Shown here: positions 21,035 through 29,609 of the stretch, one piece after another | Layout of the letters: each line of letters starts with the position of its first letter | How positions within the stretch are numbered: the first letter of the stretch is position 1 | NCBI GenBank assembly: GCA_014695255.1 | Contig: JACJNX010000060.1 | Location: 62,001-126,000 of the forward strand | Source of the DNA: Cyanobacteria bacterium FACHB-63 | GTDB lineage: Bacteria; Cyanobacteriota; Cyanobacteriia; Leptolyngbyales; Leptolyngbyaceae | DNA: 64,000 bases | Direction: 5' to 3' | Program-made: the position numbers and the translations under genes | Notes under the pieces: model-generated | Seen by the model: the letters and a program-made list of their open reading frames with translations, nothing else | Told to the model about the DNA's origin: nothing | The model's database searches: none

Positions 21035-22207
21035 ATGAATTTCAATCGTCTTCCCTCTCGGATGCAAGCGGTTCAATCTCCGATTATTCCGATCGTCGGT
21101 GAACTAATCCGGCAGCATCCTGGAACGATTTCACTGGGTCAAGGTGTGGTGAACTATCCGCCGCCTCAGAGTGCGATCGATCAAATCACCGTGTTTCTCA
21201 GCAGCCCAGTGAACCATAAATATCAAGCGGTTGAGGGAATTCCAGCATTGAAAGCGGCGATCGCACAGAAATTAATCACTGAAAACAAGATTGATTTGAC
21301 GAATCGAGAAATCGTTGTCACCGCAGGCAGCAATATGGCATTTCTAAATGTGGTTTTAGCCATTACTGATCCCGGTGATGAGATTATTCTGCAAACTCCC
21401 TTTTATTTCAATCACGAAATGGCGATCGAGATTGCGAGTTGTCGAGCCGTGTTAGTTCCAACAGATGAAAACTACCAGCTTCAACCCCATTTAATTCGAG
21501 CTGCAATCACCGATCGAACTCGTGCGATCGTCACTATTTCTCCGAATAATCCCACAGGTGCAGTCTATTCCGAATTTGCATTGCGAGAAGTGAATCAATT
21601 GTGTCGTGAATCGAATTGCTTTCACATTACCGATGAAGCTTACGAATATTTCACTTATGGCGTTGATCATTTCTCTGCTGCCAGCATTGACGATAGCGCT
21701 AACCATACAATCTCAATCTTTAGTTTGTCTAAAGCGTATGGCTTTGCCAGTTGGCGCATCGGATACATGGTGATTCCGGCTTACTTGCTCGAATCGATGC
21801 AGAAAATTCAGGATACGAATGTGATTTGTCCTGCTGTGGTTTCTCAATATGCAGCACTAGGAGCATTGCAGGCGGGACGATCGTACTGCGAAGAAAAACT
21901 GGTATCGATCTCTCAAGTCCGTGAAATTGTTTTAGCTGAACTCGAATCGATTCGCCATTTCTGCACTGTTCCAAAAGCAGATGGCGCATTCTATTTTCTG
22001 CTCAAAGTTCAAACCGAACTAGACACAATGGAACTCGTAAAACGACTGATTCAAGATCACCGAGTTGCTGTACTGCCAGGGTTTACCTTCGGGCTAGAAG
22101 ATGGCTGTTATCTACGGGTGGGATATGGCGCACTCGAAAAAGAAACCGCGATCGAGGGCATTCAACGACTTGTCACCGGATTGAAAACGATCGTCGAGAC
22201 ACGCTAG
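21035..22207 (+). CDS. Class I/II pyridoxal-phosphate aminotransferase
   Basis: A 390-aa fold-type I aminotransferase of the aspartate-aminotransferase group. Features are GQGVVNYPPP near the N-terminus, SPNNPTGAVYS, DEAYEYFTYG (PLP Asp/Tyr), Schiff-base Lys233 in SLSKAYGFASWRIGY, and a C-terminal Arg in YLRVGYG. The amino donor and acceptor pair cannot be deduced. The ATG at 21035 is preferred over a TTG 12 bases upstream. The VOC gene follows after 25 bases and is probably cotranscribed. Confidence 0.87.
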   Translation: MNFNRLPSRMQAVQSPIIPIVGELIRQHPGTISLGQGVVNYPPPQSAIDQITVFLSSPVNHKYQAVEGIPALKAAIAQKLITENKIDLTNREIVVTAGSNMAFLNVVLAITDPGDEIILQTPFYFNHEMAIEIASCRAVLVPTDENYQLQPHLIRAAITDRTRAIVTISPNNPTGAVYSEFALREVNQLCRESNCFHITDEAYEYFTYGVDHFSAASIDDSANHTISIFSLSKAYGFASWRIGYMVIPAYLLESMQKIQDTNVICPAVVSQYAALGALQAGRSYCEEKLVSISQVREIVLAELESIRHFCTVPKADGAFYFLLKVQTELDTMELVKRLIQDHRVAVLPGFTFGLEDGCYLRVGYGALEKETAIEGIQRLVTGLKTIVETR

Positions 22208-22232
22208 AACATTAAAAAATGCGGTGTTAATT

Positions 22233-22691
22233 ATGCTTTCTACTTCCGAACCGATCGTTTCCTTAACAGGCTGTTTACGTCAGGTGCATCACCTTGCCCT
22301 GAATGTTAAAGATATGCAGGCATCTCGCTATTTTTACGGCACAATTTTAGGCTTACATGAGTTAACCGGATCAGAAGTCCCCGAAACGCTAAAAAACGAA
22401 GTTGCTTCTGGTAAAGTTGCCAACTTCAAAACACCAGACGGCACCATTATTGATTTGTTTTGGGAACCCGATTTAACTCCGCCTGATCCCGATCCCAAAA
22501 AAGGCTTTACTCGGATGAATCATTTTGCGTTTGACATCGCGTCGGAGTTGTTCGATCGTGCTGTTGAAGTGCTGCATCACTATAACGTGACGATCGATCA
22601 CGGTCCTGTATCTCGCCCAACCGGACGCGGAATTTATTTCTACGATCCGGACGGCTTTATGTTAGAAATTCGTTGTAATCCTTCATCTTAA
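22233..22691 (+). CDS. VOC (glyoxalase/bleomycin-resistance/dioxygenase) superfamily protein
   Basis: A 152-aa single VOC module of paired beta-alpha-beta-beta-beta units. Likely metal ligands are the His in VHHLALNVKDM, the His in NHFAFDI and the Glu in FMLEIRCN. That composition fits a metal-dependent lyase or dioxygenase fold, but the reaction is unknown. ATG at 22233. The gene follows the aminotransferase closely. Confidence 0.82.
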   Translation: MLSTSEPIVSLTGCLRQVHHLALNVKDMQASRYFYGTILGLHELTGSEVPETLKNEVASGKVANFKTPDGTIIDLFWEPDLTPPDPDPKKGFTRMNHFAFDIASELFDRAVEVLHHYNVTIDHGPVSRPTGRGIYFYDPDGFMLEIRCNPSS

Positions 22692-22894
22692 GTTACAGTT
22701 TTGTCCTCACTCATTCCTTCTGCTCTCAGTTTGTTGACCGGGATCATTTTCTCCAGCCCAAAGTGAGTCAAATCACCCCATTTTCTGCAAACTTATAAGA
22801 CTCTAAAGGATGTGCGATGTGCATCAAATTTGAGTAGAATCATTCAAAAGGTAGATGCACGATTTGCCTTCCTGAAAATTGAGTGAGGTTCGAG

Positions 22895-23041
22895 ATGCTA
22901 GAAAAACTCCTACAAGCGATCGTCATTACTGCGCTTCTGACATTGTTCGCAGGCATTAGCGCGCCCAAACCGAAAGAAGCTCCGACCTCATTTTTCAACA
23001 CCTTTTCCCTCTCGCTTCTCACTCTGGGATCAGTAAACTAA
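22895..23041 (+). CDS. 48-aa membrane peptide coupled to DUF952 gene
   Basis: A short ORF with an ATG at 22895. Residues 5-22 (LLQAIVITALLTLFAGIS) form one membrane segment; a charged PKPKEAP linker and a second, weaker hydrophobic stretch follow. Its stop TAA shares one base with the ATG of the DUF952 gene (TAATG), a classic coupling arrangement, which supports real translation. A GTGAGG lies upstream. No family recognised. Confidence 0.55.
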   Translation: MLEKLLQAIVITALLTLFAGISAPKPKEAPTSFFNTFSLSLLTLGSVN

Positions 23042-23379
23042 TGCTCCTGCACATCACAGAGCGCGATGCAGCAATTGCGGCTCAACAATCTGGGGCTTAT
23101 CGGGCTGATTCGCTTGAGACAGAAGGATTTATTCACTGCTCTACATTGGATCAAGTGATTTGGGTTGCGAATCAATTTTATCGAGGAAAAACTTCGCTCG
23201 TTTTGCTCGTAATTGATCCCGATCACGTTCGCGCAGAAATCAAATATGAAACCGTGGAAGGAGTCGGAGAGTTTCCGCATCTCTACGGCGAACTGAATGC
23301 AGACGCGATCGTGCAGATTGTTGATTTTCCGCCGAATCCAGACGGATCATTCACCCTACCGAAACAGTTCGCAACTTAA
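23041..23379 (+). CDS. DUF952 family protein
   Basis: A 112-aa soluble protein of the DUF952 family. The family signatures are present: LLHITERDAAIAAQQSGAYRA, EGFIHCST, LLVIDPDHVRAEIKYE and FPHLYGELNADAIV. The fold is thought to resemble ADP-ribosyltransferases, but no activity is established. The ATG is coupled (TAATG) to the preceding small membrane peptide. It is 69 bases upstream of the ABC-F gene on the same strand. Confidence 0.85.
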   Translation: MLLHITERDAAIAAQQSGAYRADSLETEGFIHCSTLDQVIWVANQFYRGKTSLVLLVIDPDHVRAEIKYETVEGVGEFPHLYGELNADAIVQIVDFPPNPDGSFTLPKQFAT

Positions 23380-23448
23380 AGATCGAATTGGGTTATGGTT
23401 TGTTAAGATTTTAGAACTTGCCTGCATTCCTAACCCTTGGAGTTTCTT

Positions 23449-25167
23449 ATGTTGCGACTAGAGCACGTCAGCAAAATTTATTCGACTGGCGAAGTTCTGA
23501 AAGATGTGAATTGGGAGGTTAAACCGGGCGATCGCATCGGTCTAGTCGGCGTGAACGGGGCAGGCAAATCTACTCAGCTGAAAATTATTGCAGGCGAGAT
23601 CGAACCGACCGACGGAGAAGTGATCCGCCCTGCCAGCTTGCATATTGCTTATCTCACACAAGAATTTGAAGTCGATCCGACTCGAACGGTGCGCGAGGAA
23701 TTTTGGCGGGCGTTCAAGGAAGCCAACGAGGTGCATGAAGCCCTGACCCAAGTTCATCATGCGATGGAAACCGCAACCCCGGAAGAATTGGACAAGCTGC
23801 TGAACAAAATGGATCGCTTGCAGCGTCAATTCGAGGCGATGGACGGGTACGGATTAGAGACTCGAATCGAGAAGATTTTGCCAGAAATGGGATTTGATCC
23901 CGATGACGGCGATCGCTTAGTCAGTGCGTTTAGTGGCGGTTGGCAAATGCGAATGAGCTTAGGAAAGATCCTGCTGCAATCCCCGGATCTGCTGCTGCTC
24001 GACGAGCCGACCAACCATTTGGATTTAGAGACGATCGAATGGTTGGAAAACTACCTCAAGGAATTATCGACTCCAATGGTGATTGTGTCGCACGATCGGG
24101 AGTTTCTCGACCGCCTCTGCACTCAGATTGTAGAAACCGAGCGCGGCATATCCACGACGTACCTTGGTAATTACTCCGCTTATCTGCAACAAAAACAAGA
24201 ACAACGAGACGCGCAACTGAGTGCCTTTGAGCGGCAGCAAAAGGAATTAGAAAAGCAGCAAGCGTTTGTCGATCGCTTCCGTGCCAGTGCCACCCGTAGT
24301 ACCCAGGCAAAAAGCCGAGAAAAGCAACTTGACAAGATCGATCGGATTGAAGCTCCCGATTCTGACGTTAGAACCCTACATTTTCGTTTTCCGCCTGCGT
24401 CTCGAAGCGGTCGCGAAGTCGTGATTATCGAAGATCTCACTCATATGTATGGCGATAAAATCCTATTTTTAGGAGCAGAATTGCTCATCGAACGCGGGGA
24501 TCACGTCGCGATTTTAGGACCCAATGGAGCCGGAAAATCAACGCTGCTGCATTTGATGACCGGAAGCGAGCAACCCGTCGAGGGCACCGTTAAGTTAGGG
24601 GATCATAACGTAGTTCCCAGCTACTTTGAGCAAAACCAAGCCGAAGCGCTAGATCTAAACAAAACCGTAATCGACACGATTCATGATGAAGTTCCAGACT
24701 GGAAAAACGAGGAAGTTCGCACACATTTAGGGCGATTTTTGTTTAGCGGTGATACCGTTTTTAAGAAAGTGGAAGCGCTCAGCGGTGGTGAAAAAGCGAG
24801 GCTGGCACTGGCAAAAATGCTGCTTCAACCCGCAAATTTACTCATTCTGGATGAGCCGACCAACCACTTAGATATTCCAGCCAAAGAAATGCTGGAAGAA
24901 GCGGTTCAAAACTACGAGGGTAGCGTCGTGATTGTGTCGCACGATCGTTATTTCATCTCGAAAACCGCAAATAAAATCGTCGAGATTCGAGACGGCGAAC
25001 TCCGCTTGTATCGGGGCGATTACCACTATTATCTAGACAAAATCGCTGAGGAAAAAGAGAAAGCAAAACTCGCTGCGATCGAGGCTGAAAAAGCCGCAAA
25101 AGTTGCTGAAAAACGTACCAGACAGAAAACCAAAGAAAAGGAAAAAAAAGCCCAAAAAAGCGCGTAA
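23449..25167 (+). CDS. ABC-F family ATPase
   Basis: A 572-aa cytosolic ABC-F protein: two ATP-binding cassettes without membrane helices, a family that acts on ribosomes (translation relief or antibiotic protection). Walker A is GVNGAGKST and GPNGAGKST. The ABC signatures are FSGGWQMRMSLG and LSGGEKARLALA, and both Walker B are followed by DEPTNHLD. The charged inter-domain linker (about residues 225-300) contacts tRNA in characterised members. The Lys/Glu-rich C-terminal coiled coil is Uup-like. ATG at 23449, 7 bases after TTGGAG. The closest EttA/Uup assignment is not certain. Confidence 0.9.
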   Translation: MLRLEHVSKIYSTGEVLKDVNWEVKPGDRIGLVGVNGAGKSTQLKIIAGEIEPTDGEVIRPASLHIAYLTQEFEVDPTRTVREEFWRAFKEANEVHEALTQVHHAMETATPEELDKLLNKMDRLQRQFEAMDGYGLETRIEKILPEMGFDPDDGDRLVSAFSGGWQMRMSLGKILLQSPDLLLLDEPTNHLDLETIEWLENYLKELSTPMVIVSHDREFLDRLCTQIVETERGISTTYLGNYSAYLQQKQEQRDAQLSAFERQQKELEKQQAFVDRFRASATRSTQAKSREKQLDKIDRIEAPDSDVRTLHFRFPPASRSGREVVIIEDLTHMYGDKILFLGAELLIERGDHVAILGPNGAGKSTLLHLMTGSEQPVEGTVKLGDHNVVPSYFEQNQAEALDLNKTVIDTIHDEVPDWKNEEVRTHLGRFLFSGDTVFKKVEALSGGEKARLALAKMLLQPANLLILDEPTNHLDIPAKEMLEEAVQNYEGSVVIVSHDRYFISKTANKIVEIRDGELRLYRGDYHYYLDKIAEEKEKAKLAAIEAEKAAKVAEKRTRQKTKEKEKKAQKSA

Positions 25168-25214
25168 TTTTTGGTGAAAACCGCTAATATTCAAAAAATA
25201 AGAACTCGCGATGA

Positions 25215-25284
25215 ATGGTTTGCTATGAGAATGTTGACTGATAGCAGACCATTTATTGTTGAGAGGACTTATTGTTGAAAGGAC
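25215..25284 (+). other. Hairpin and tandem 16-bp duplication between ABC-F and gpmI
   Basis: A 12-bp stem with one G-U pair (25215-25226 with 25241-25252) is followed by two 16-bp copies in tandem (25253-25268 and 25269-25284, TTATTGTTGARAGGAC, one mismatch). The hairpin may end the ABC-F transcript. The rest of the 267-base gap (25168-25434) shows no gene. Confidence 0.45.
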
Positions 25285-25434
25285 TCCCTGCTGTGATTTG
25301 TTGGACTAATAAGATTCTTAAGAAATCATTAATAAAACATCTGCTTAAGAATCTTCAGGGGCATGGAAAAGGGAATGGTCACGATAGCAATGGTATGATT
25401 TGCGGAGAATATTTCAGTGAAAGGGCAGAACAAT

Positions 25435-27033
25435 ATGGGGCAACCGCCTGTTTCTCCTGTGGTACTTGTTATTCTGGATGGCTGGGGCTACCGCGAGAGC
25501 CGCGACGGAAACGCGATCGCGCAAGCTAATACGCCAGTCATGAATAGCTTGTGGGCAGCGTATCCTCACACGCTAATTCGCACATCTGGAAAAGATGTCG
25601 GATTGCCAGACGGTCAGATGGGCAATTCAGAAGTCGGACACCTCAATTTAGGCGCAGGGCGCGTCGTTCCTCAAGAATTGGTCAGAATTTCCGATGCGGT
25701 CGAGGATAAAAGCCTGCTGCAAAATCCAAAATTAGTTGAAATTTGCCAAGATGTGCGAACCCGTCAAACAAAGTTACATCTCGTGGGCTTGTGTTCAGAG
25801 GGCGGGGTTCATTCTCACATTTCGCACTTGGTCGGATTGCTAGAACTTGCAAAAGCACAAGGGATCGAAGAAGTCTGCATTCACGCGATTACCGACGGGC
25901 GCGACACTACGCCGATGTCAGCGTTATCAGAGATTCAAAAGTTTCAGCTAGAAATCGATCGTCTCGGTGTCGGTCAGATTGTGACAGTTAGCGGTCGATA
26001 TCATGCAATGGATCGAGATCATCGCTGGGATCGAGTTGAAAAAGCCTACAAAGTCATGACCGAGATCGGCGAGGGCACTGGGCAAAGCGCGATCGAGGTG
26101 TTGAAGGCTTCCTATGCAGCTGGTGTAACCGACGAGTTTGTCGAACCTGTGCGGATTGCACAGGGAGCTGTGGAACCAGGAGACGGGGTAATCTTCTTCA
26201 ATTTCCGCCCCGATCGGGCGCGTCAACTGACTCAAGCATTTGTTGATCCCAAGTTTAGTGGATTTGAGCGATCGCAGATTTCGCCGCTCTCGTTTGTCAC
26301 CTTTACGCAATACGATCCTTCGCTTTCTGTCAAAGTCGCGTTTGAGCCACAAAACTTTAACAACATTTTGGGCGAGGTTGTTGCACGGCATGGATTACGT
26401 CAACTCCGCACCGCTGAAACGGAAAAGTATGCGCATGTGACGTATTTCTTCAACGGTGGGCTAGAAGAGCCTTTCCCCGGAGAAGATCGAGAATTGGTGC
26501 CAAGTCCGATGGTGCTGACCTACGACAAAAAACCTGCGATGTCAGCCGAAAAAGTCACCGAAGGCGCGATCGCAGCCATTGAGAAACGCATCTATTCAAT
26601 GATTATTCTCAATTACGCCAATCCTGATATGGTCGGACATACAGGACAGATCGAAGCGACGATTACGGCGCTTGAAACGGTCGATCGATGTCTGGGTCGC
26701 TTGCTTGAAGCGATTAATCGCGCTGGCGGAACCGCATTGATCACAGCCGACCACGGGAACGCTGAACAGATGTACGACGAAAATCACAATCCCTGGACGG
26801 CTCACACGACAAACCCTGTTCCGTTCATCCTGGTTGAAGGCGAAGGCTTAAAGATTCCGGGACATGGAACTGAAGTGTCACTGCGAGATGATGGACGATT
26901 AGCGGATGTCGCACCGACCATTCTCGACATTCTGAGACTGCCGATTCCTGAAGAGATGACGGGTCGATCTCTGATTCAAAAAGCTGAGTTTGATGTCAGA
27001 GCAAACCGGACTCCGGTGAAAATTGCCCGATAA
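25435..27033 (+). CDS. gpmI: 2,3-bisphosphoglycerate-independent phosphoglycerate mutase
   Basis: GpmI interconverts 3- and 2-phosphoglycerate, in cyanobacteria the step that draws newly fixed carbon out of the Calvin cycle toward pyruvate. The 532-aa protein has the alkaline-phosphatase-like metal motif VILDGWGYRE, the phosphorylated Ser65 in GQMGNSEVGHLNLGAGR, SEGGVHSH, and the late metal site LITADHGNAEQM and TAHTTNPVP. ATG at 25435 with AAGGGC ahead. In many cyanobacteria secG follows this gene; it does not here. Confidence 0.96.
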   Translation: MGQPPVSPVVLVILDGWGYRESRDGNAIAQANTPVMNSLWAAYPHTLIRTSGKDVGLPDGQMGNSEVGHLNLGAGRVVPQELVRISDAVEDKSLLQNPKLVEICQDVRTRQTKLHLVGLCSEGGVHSHISHLVGLLELAKAQGIEEVCIHAITDGRDTTPMSALSEIQKFQLEIDRLGVGQIVTVSGRYHAMDRDHRWDRVEKAYKVMTEIGEGTGQSAIEVLKASYAAGVTDEFVEPVRIAQGAVEPGDGVIFFNFRPDRARQLTQAFVDPKFSGFERSQISPLSFVTFTQYDPSLSVKVAFEPQNFNNILGEVVARHGLRQLRTAETEKYAHVTYFFNGGLEEPFPGEDRELVPSPMVLTYDKKPAMSAEKVTEGAIAAIEKRIYSMIILNYANPDMVGHTGQIEATITALETVDRCLGRLLEAINRAGGTALITADHGNAEQMYDENHNPWTAHTTNPVPFILVEGEGLKIPGHGTEVSLRDDGRLADVAPTILDILRLPIPEEMTGRSLIQKAEFDVRANRTPVKIAR

Positions 27034-27112
27034 TCGGCTCTCGCACTAATCTGTCCCCTTTGTTGGATTGGGTTCTGTAAATTGGAGTCAGTCCTACAGA
27101 GGGGATCGGTTT

Positions 27113-27223
27113 TTATTGCGAAAAGAAGCCTGCGAGCAATAGCGGGATCAGTAGAACCGCGATCGCCACAACCAATAAAGTTCCGGCATCGACATCAATT
27201 ACATTTTTCGGCTTATTATCCAT
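27113..27223 (-). CDS. 36-aa single-pass membrane peptide
   Basis: This ORF is below normal length cut-offs. A polar N-terminus (MDNKPKNVIDVDAG) is followed by one clean membrane helix of about 20 residues (LLVVAIAVLLIPLLLAGFF) and a two-residue tail. The shape is that of small cyanobacterial thylakoid or inner-membrane peptides. It lies opposite gpmI and the GST gene in a 219-base gap. No homologue is recognised, so it is offered as a candidate. Confidence 0.5.
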   Translation of the reverse strand: MDNKPKNVIDVDAGTLLVVAIAVLLIPLLLAGFFSQ

Positions 27224-27252
27224 AATTTGAATTATTGCGCTGGTCTCATCCT

Positions 27253-28227
27253 ATGCCTCCAAAGCTGATCATTCAACTAGGACGTTTTGTTTGGACGACG
27301 ATGTGGCGGATTATGATGTCCAAACTTGCGCCGCGTGATGCGTCTGGTGCTTACATTCGTCCTGAAAGTCAGTTTCGAGATCGCATTGGATCAGAGAGTT
27401 ATCCCGCCGCTTCAGGGCGCTACAAGCTATTTGTGGGAATGAGCTGTCCTTGGGCGCATCGCACATTAATCACACGATCGCTGAAAGGATTGGAAGCCGC
27501 GATCGCGGTCTCAATCGTCTCTCCTTCTCCGGAGAATGGTGGCTGGATTTTAGAGAAACCTGAGTTTGGTTGCTCTACTTTAGCGGAACTCTATAAGCTA
27601 GCAAAACCAGGATATACAGGACGATCGACCGTTCCAGTGCTGTGGGATTGTGAAACAAATACGATCGTTAATAATGAAAGCTCTGAAATTATTGTGATGC
27701 TCAATGCTGAGTTGAACGAATTTGCAGCGCATCCAGAAATTGATTTATATCCAGAAGCATTACGGGATCAGATCGATCGCTGGAATCTTAAAACTTATAA
27801 TCCAGTCAACAATGGCGTGTATCGGTGTGGATTTGCTCAAACACAAGCTGCTTATGAATCTGCTTGCAATGAGTTATTTACAACGTTGGATGCGATCGAC
27901 AACACCTTAGAAAAAAACCGTTACCTCTGTGGTGATACTCTAACGCTCGCAGATATTCGCCTCTTTACAACGCTAGTTCGGTTTGATGCGGCTTACTACG
28001 GCATCTTTAAATGTAGCCGCCGCCGTATTCAAGACTATGCAAATTTAGGTGCCTATGTTCGAGATATTTATCAGCTCCCTGGCGTTGCGGAAACTTGTGA
28101 TTTACAAGCAATAAAACGAGATTATTACGGTAATCTATTTCCGCTTAATCCAGGTGGGATCATTCCGATCGATAGCGATTCCCAAAACTTACTCGCACCC
28201 CACAACCGGAATCGAATTTACGCCTGA
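27253..28227 (+). CDS. Glutathione S-transferase, glutathionyl-hydroquinone reductase type
   Basis: A 324-aa Xi-class GST (YqjG/ECM4/PcpF-like), a cytosolic enzyme that uses glutathione to reduce glutathionyl-hydroquinones. The catalytic Cys motif MSCPWAHRTLI is characteristic. Further signs are NNESSEII (glutathione site) and the alpha-helical domain with LTLADIRLFTTLVRFD. ATG at 27253. The stop overlaps the end of the convergent DUF99 gene by 10 bases. Confidence 0.9.
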   Translation: MPPKLIIQLGRFVWTTMWRIMMSKLAPRDASGAYIRPESQFRDRIGSESYPAASGRYKLFVGMSCPWAHRTLITRSLKGLEAAIAVSIVSPSPENGGWILEKPEFGCSTLAELYKLAKPGYTGRSTVPVLWDCETNTIVNNESSEIIVMLNAELNEFAAHPEIDLYPEALRDQIDRWNLKTYNPVNNGVYRCGFAQTQAAYESACNELFTTLDAIDNTLEKNRYLCGDTLTLADIRLFTTLVRFDAAYYGIFKCSRRRIQDYANLGAYVRDIYQLPGVAETCDLQAIKRDYYGNLFPLNPGGIIPIDSDSQNLLAPHNRNRIYA

Positions 28228-28802
28228 CGACCACTTTCGCCGTTAATGACAGCCGAAGCAATTAGATGCGCTAATCTCAGGGCTTCGGGGACATGACCTC
28301 GATCGGTTAATCTCGCCAACACTCGCGCTGTCGTGTCCGGTGCTGCACCCTGAACTTGAAACACAAACGGCGGCGATTGATAGATTTCCCCCGCTCGCGC
28401 AATCAGTTCTAAGCGACGCTCTGGCTCTGGCAATCGTCTCAGCGCGTATTCAACCTTCTCTAACTTTGGATAGCGACGCATTACGCTCACACACGGACGA
28501 TCGATCTCACCAGATAATGCAGGCAAATCCACCACATTAAAGCCACCCAGCGAAATCCCGTCGAGCAGCACAATATGCGCTTGGGGTAAAAACTTACTGT
28601 TTAACAGAATGTTTGCGATCGTCTCGGTAGCATTCCAGCCGTCTGGCTCAATCTGCCCCCACAACATCCCCTCGAATCGCGTTCCGGCACAAACCACGCC
28701 CGCGATCGACACAGGCTCTCCGGACTTGCGGATAAACGGGGCGTCATCAAATCCGATCGCCCGAATCAATCGACGCTGTTCTAGTAGTGCTTCTAGCTCC
28801 AT
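28218..28802 (-). CDS. DUF99 family protein
   Basis: A 194-aa member of DUF99, a family with an RNase-H-like fold related to endonuclease V. Signatures are IRAIGFDDAPF, IAGVVCAGTRFEGM, ILLNSKFLPQAHIVLLDGISLGGFNVVD and PCVSVMRRYP. The acidic residues expected of the fold (DDAPF, LLDGI) are present, but activity in the family is not established. ATG at 28802. It converges on the GST gene with a 10-base overlap. Confidence 0.85.
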   Translation of the reverse strand: MELEALLEQRRLIRAIGFDDAPFIRKSGEPVSIAGVVCAGTRFEGMLWGQIEPDGWNATETIANILLNSKFLPQAHIVLLDGISLGGFNVVDLPALSGEIDRPCVSVMRRYPKLEKVEYALRRLPEPERRLELIARAGEIYQSPPFVFQVQGAAPDTTARVLARLTDRGHVPEALRLAHLIASAVINGESGRQA

Positions 28803-28843
28803 TACGATCTTTTCAGTCTTTCCAACAGAATAGACCAATGCAA

Positions 28844-28879
28844 AAAGCCCTGGATCGTGAGTTTACGATCCAGGGCTTT
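28844..28879 (-). terminator. Strong intrinsic terminator of the DUF2996 gene
   Basis: A perfect 15-bp stem (28844-28858 with 28865-28879) has a 6-base loop. Read on the minus strand, the stem ends in GGGCTTTTTGC, giving a T-run. It begins 14 bases after the DUF2996 stop and separates it from DUF99. Confidence 0.85.
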
Positions 28880-28892
28880 GCAAGTTTTCAAG

Positions 28893-29531
28893 TTAGTTTC
28901 GAGCTAACCACTTCTGACCGTTCAGGCGTTGTACCGTACCAAACACCAGCAGATCTAACGTGACTTTGCGCTCGTCAATCAAAAAAGATTCCAGGGTGCT
29001 AAGACGATCGCCTTCCGCACAAGCAAATCCTTTCAAACCATTGATGTTCTCATCGAAGAAATAGATATTGAATTCCCGCAACTGCTTATAACTCGGTTGC
29101 CATTTACCAATCACCTGCCAACACTCCGGCGATTGGTCGTAACCCTTAATCGGAATCTTGCGCTTCTCGAAATGCAGTTCCAGCGATCGCGTTCCCAGGT
29201 TCTCTAATCCTTGCTTCAGGGCAGGCAAGTAATCTTGTTGAATAAAGTCACCGAAAGGCTTATCCTCAACGCCTGGAGCTTTTTCCTTTTTCGCCTTCGC
29301 AGGCTTGATTCCCGCATCTTCTTTTGGAGCCTTTCCGGTTGCGGGATTCGTTGCGTTAGGATTATCTCCAGCATTTACGGCAGTGGGATCAGGCGCGTTT
29401 GCCGTCGGAATCTCCGTGGTGGTGGGTACATCTTCCCCATGCAGGTTTTCTTTGACGACATCGGGTACATTCTCACCCACTGTCGGGGGGAGTTCCGATT
29501 CGCCTTGAGGCTTGGTTTCTTCCGTTGCCAT
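28893..29531 (-). CDS. DUF2996 family protein
   Basis: A 212-aa cyanobacterial protein. Residues 1-90 are low complexity (Glu/Pro/Thr/Asn/Lys rich) and surely disordered. The C-terminal ~120 residues form the conserved DUF2996 domain (FGDFIQQDYLPALKQGL, SLELHFEKRKIPI, ECWQVIGKWQ, FNIYFFDEDxNG-like FNIYFFDENINGLKGF). Function unknown. It has its own strong terminator and reads divergently from the alpha/beta hydrolase 78 bases away. Confidence 0.82.
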   Translation of the reverse strand: MATEETKPQGESELPPTVGENVPDVVKENLHGEDVPTTTEIPTANAPDPTAVNAGDNPNATNPATGKAPKEDAGIKPAKAKKEKAPGVEDKPFGDFIQQDYLPALKQGLENLGTRSLELHFEKRKIPIKGYDQSPECWQVIGKWQPSYKQLREFNIYFFDENINGLKGFACAEGDRLSTLESFLIDERKVTLDLLVFGTVQRLNGQKWLARN

Positions 29532-29609
29532 AACACCAGTTTGTTTGCGAGTATTCGTCTCTCATGATATCGGAGAGCGGGAAGCGAACGTTGAGAATTA
29601 GGGGTAGAA

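Noticed and set aside
25272-25529. 85-codon frame overlapping the start of gpmI
   Set aside because: Its second half is gpmI read in another frame, and its first half has no family-like sequence.
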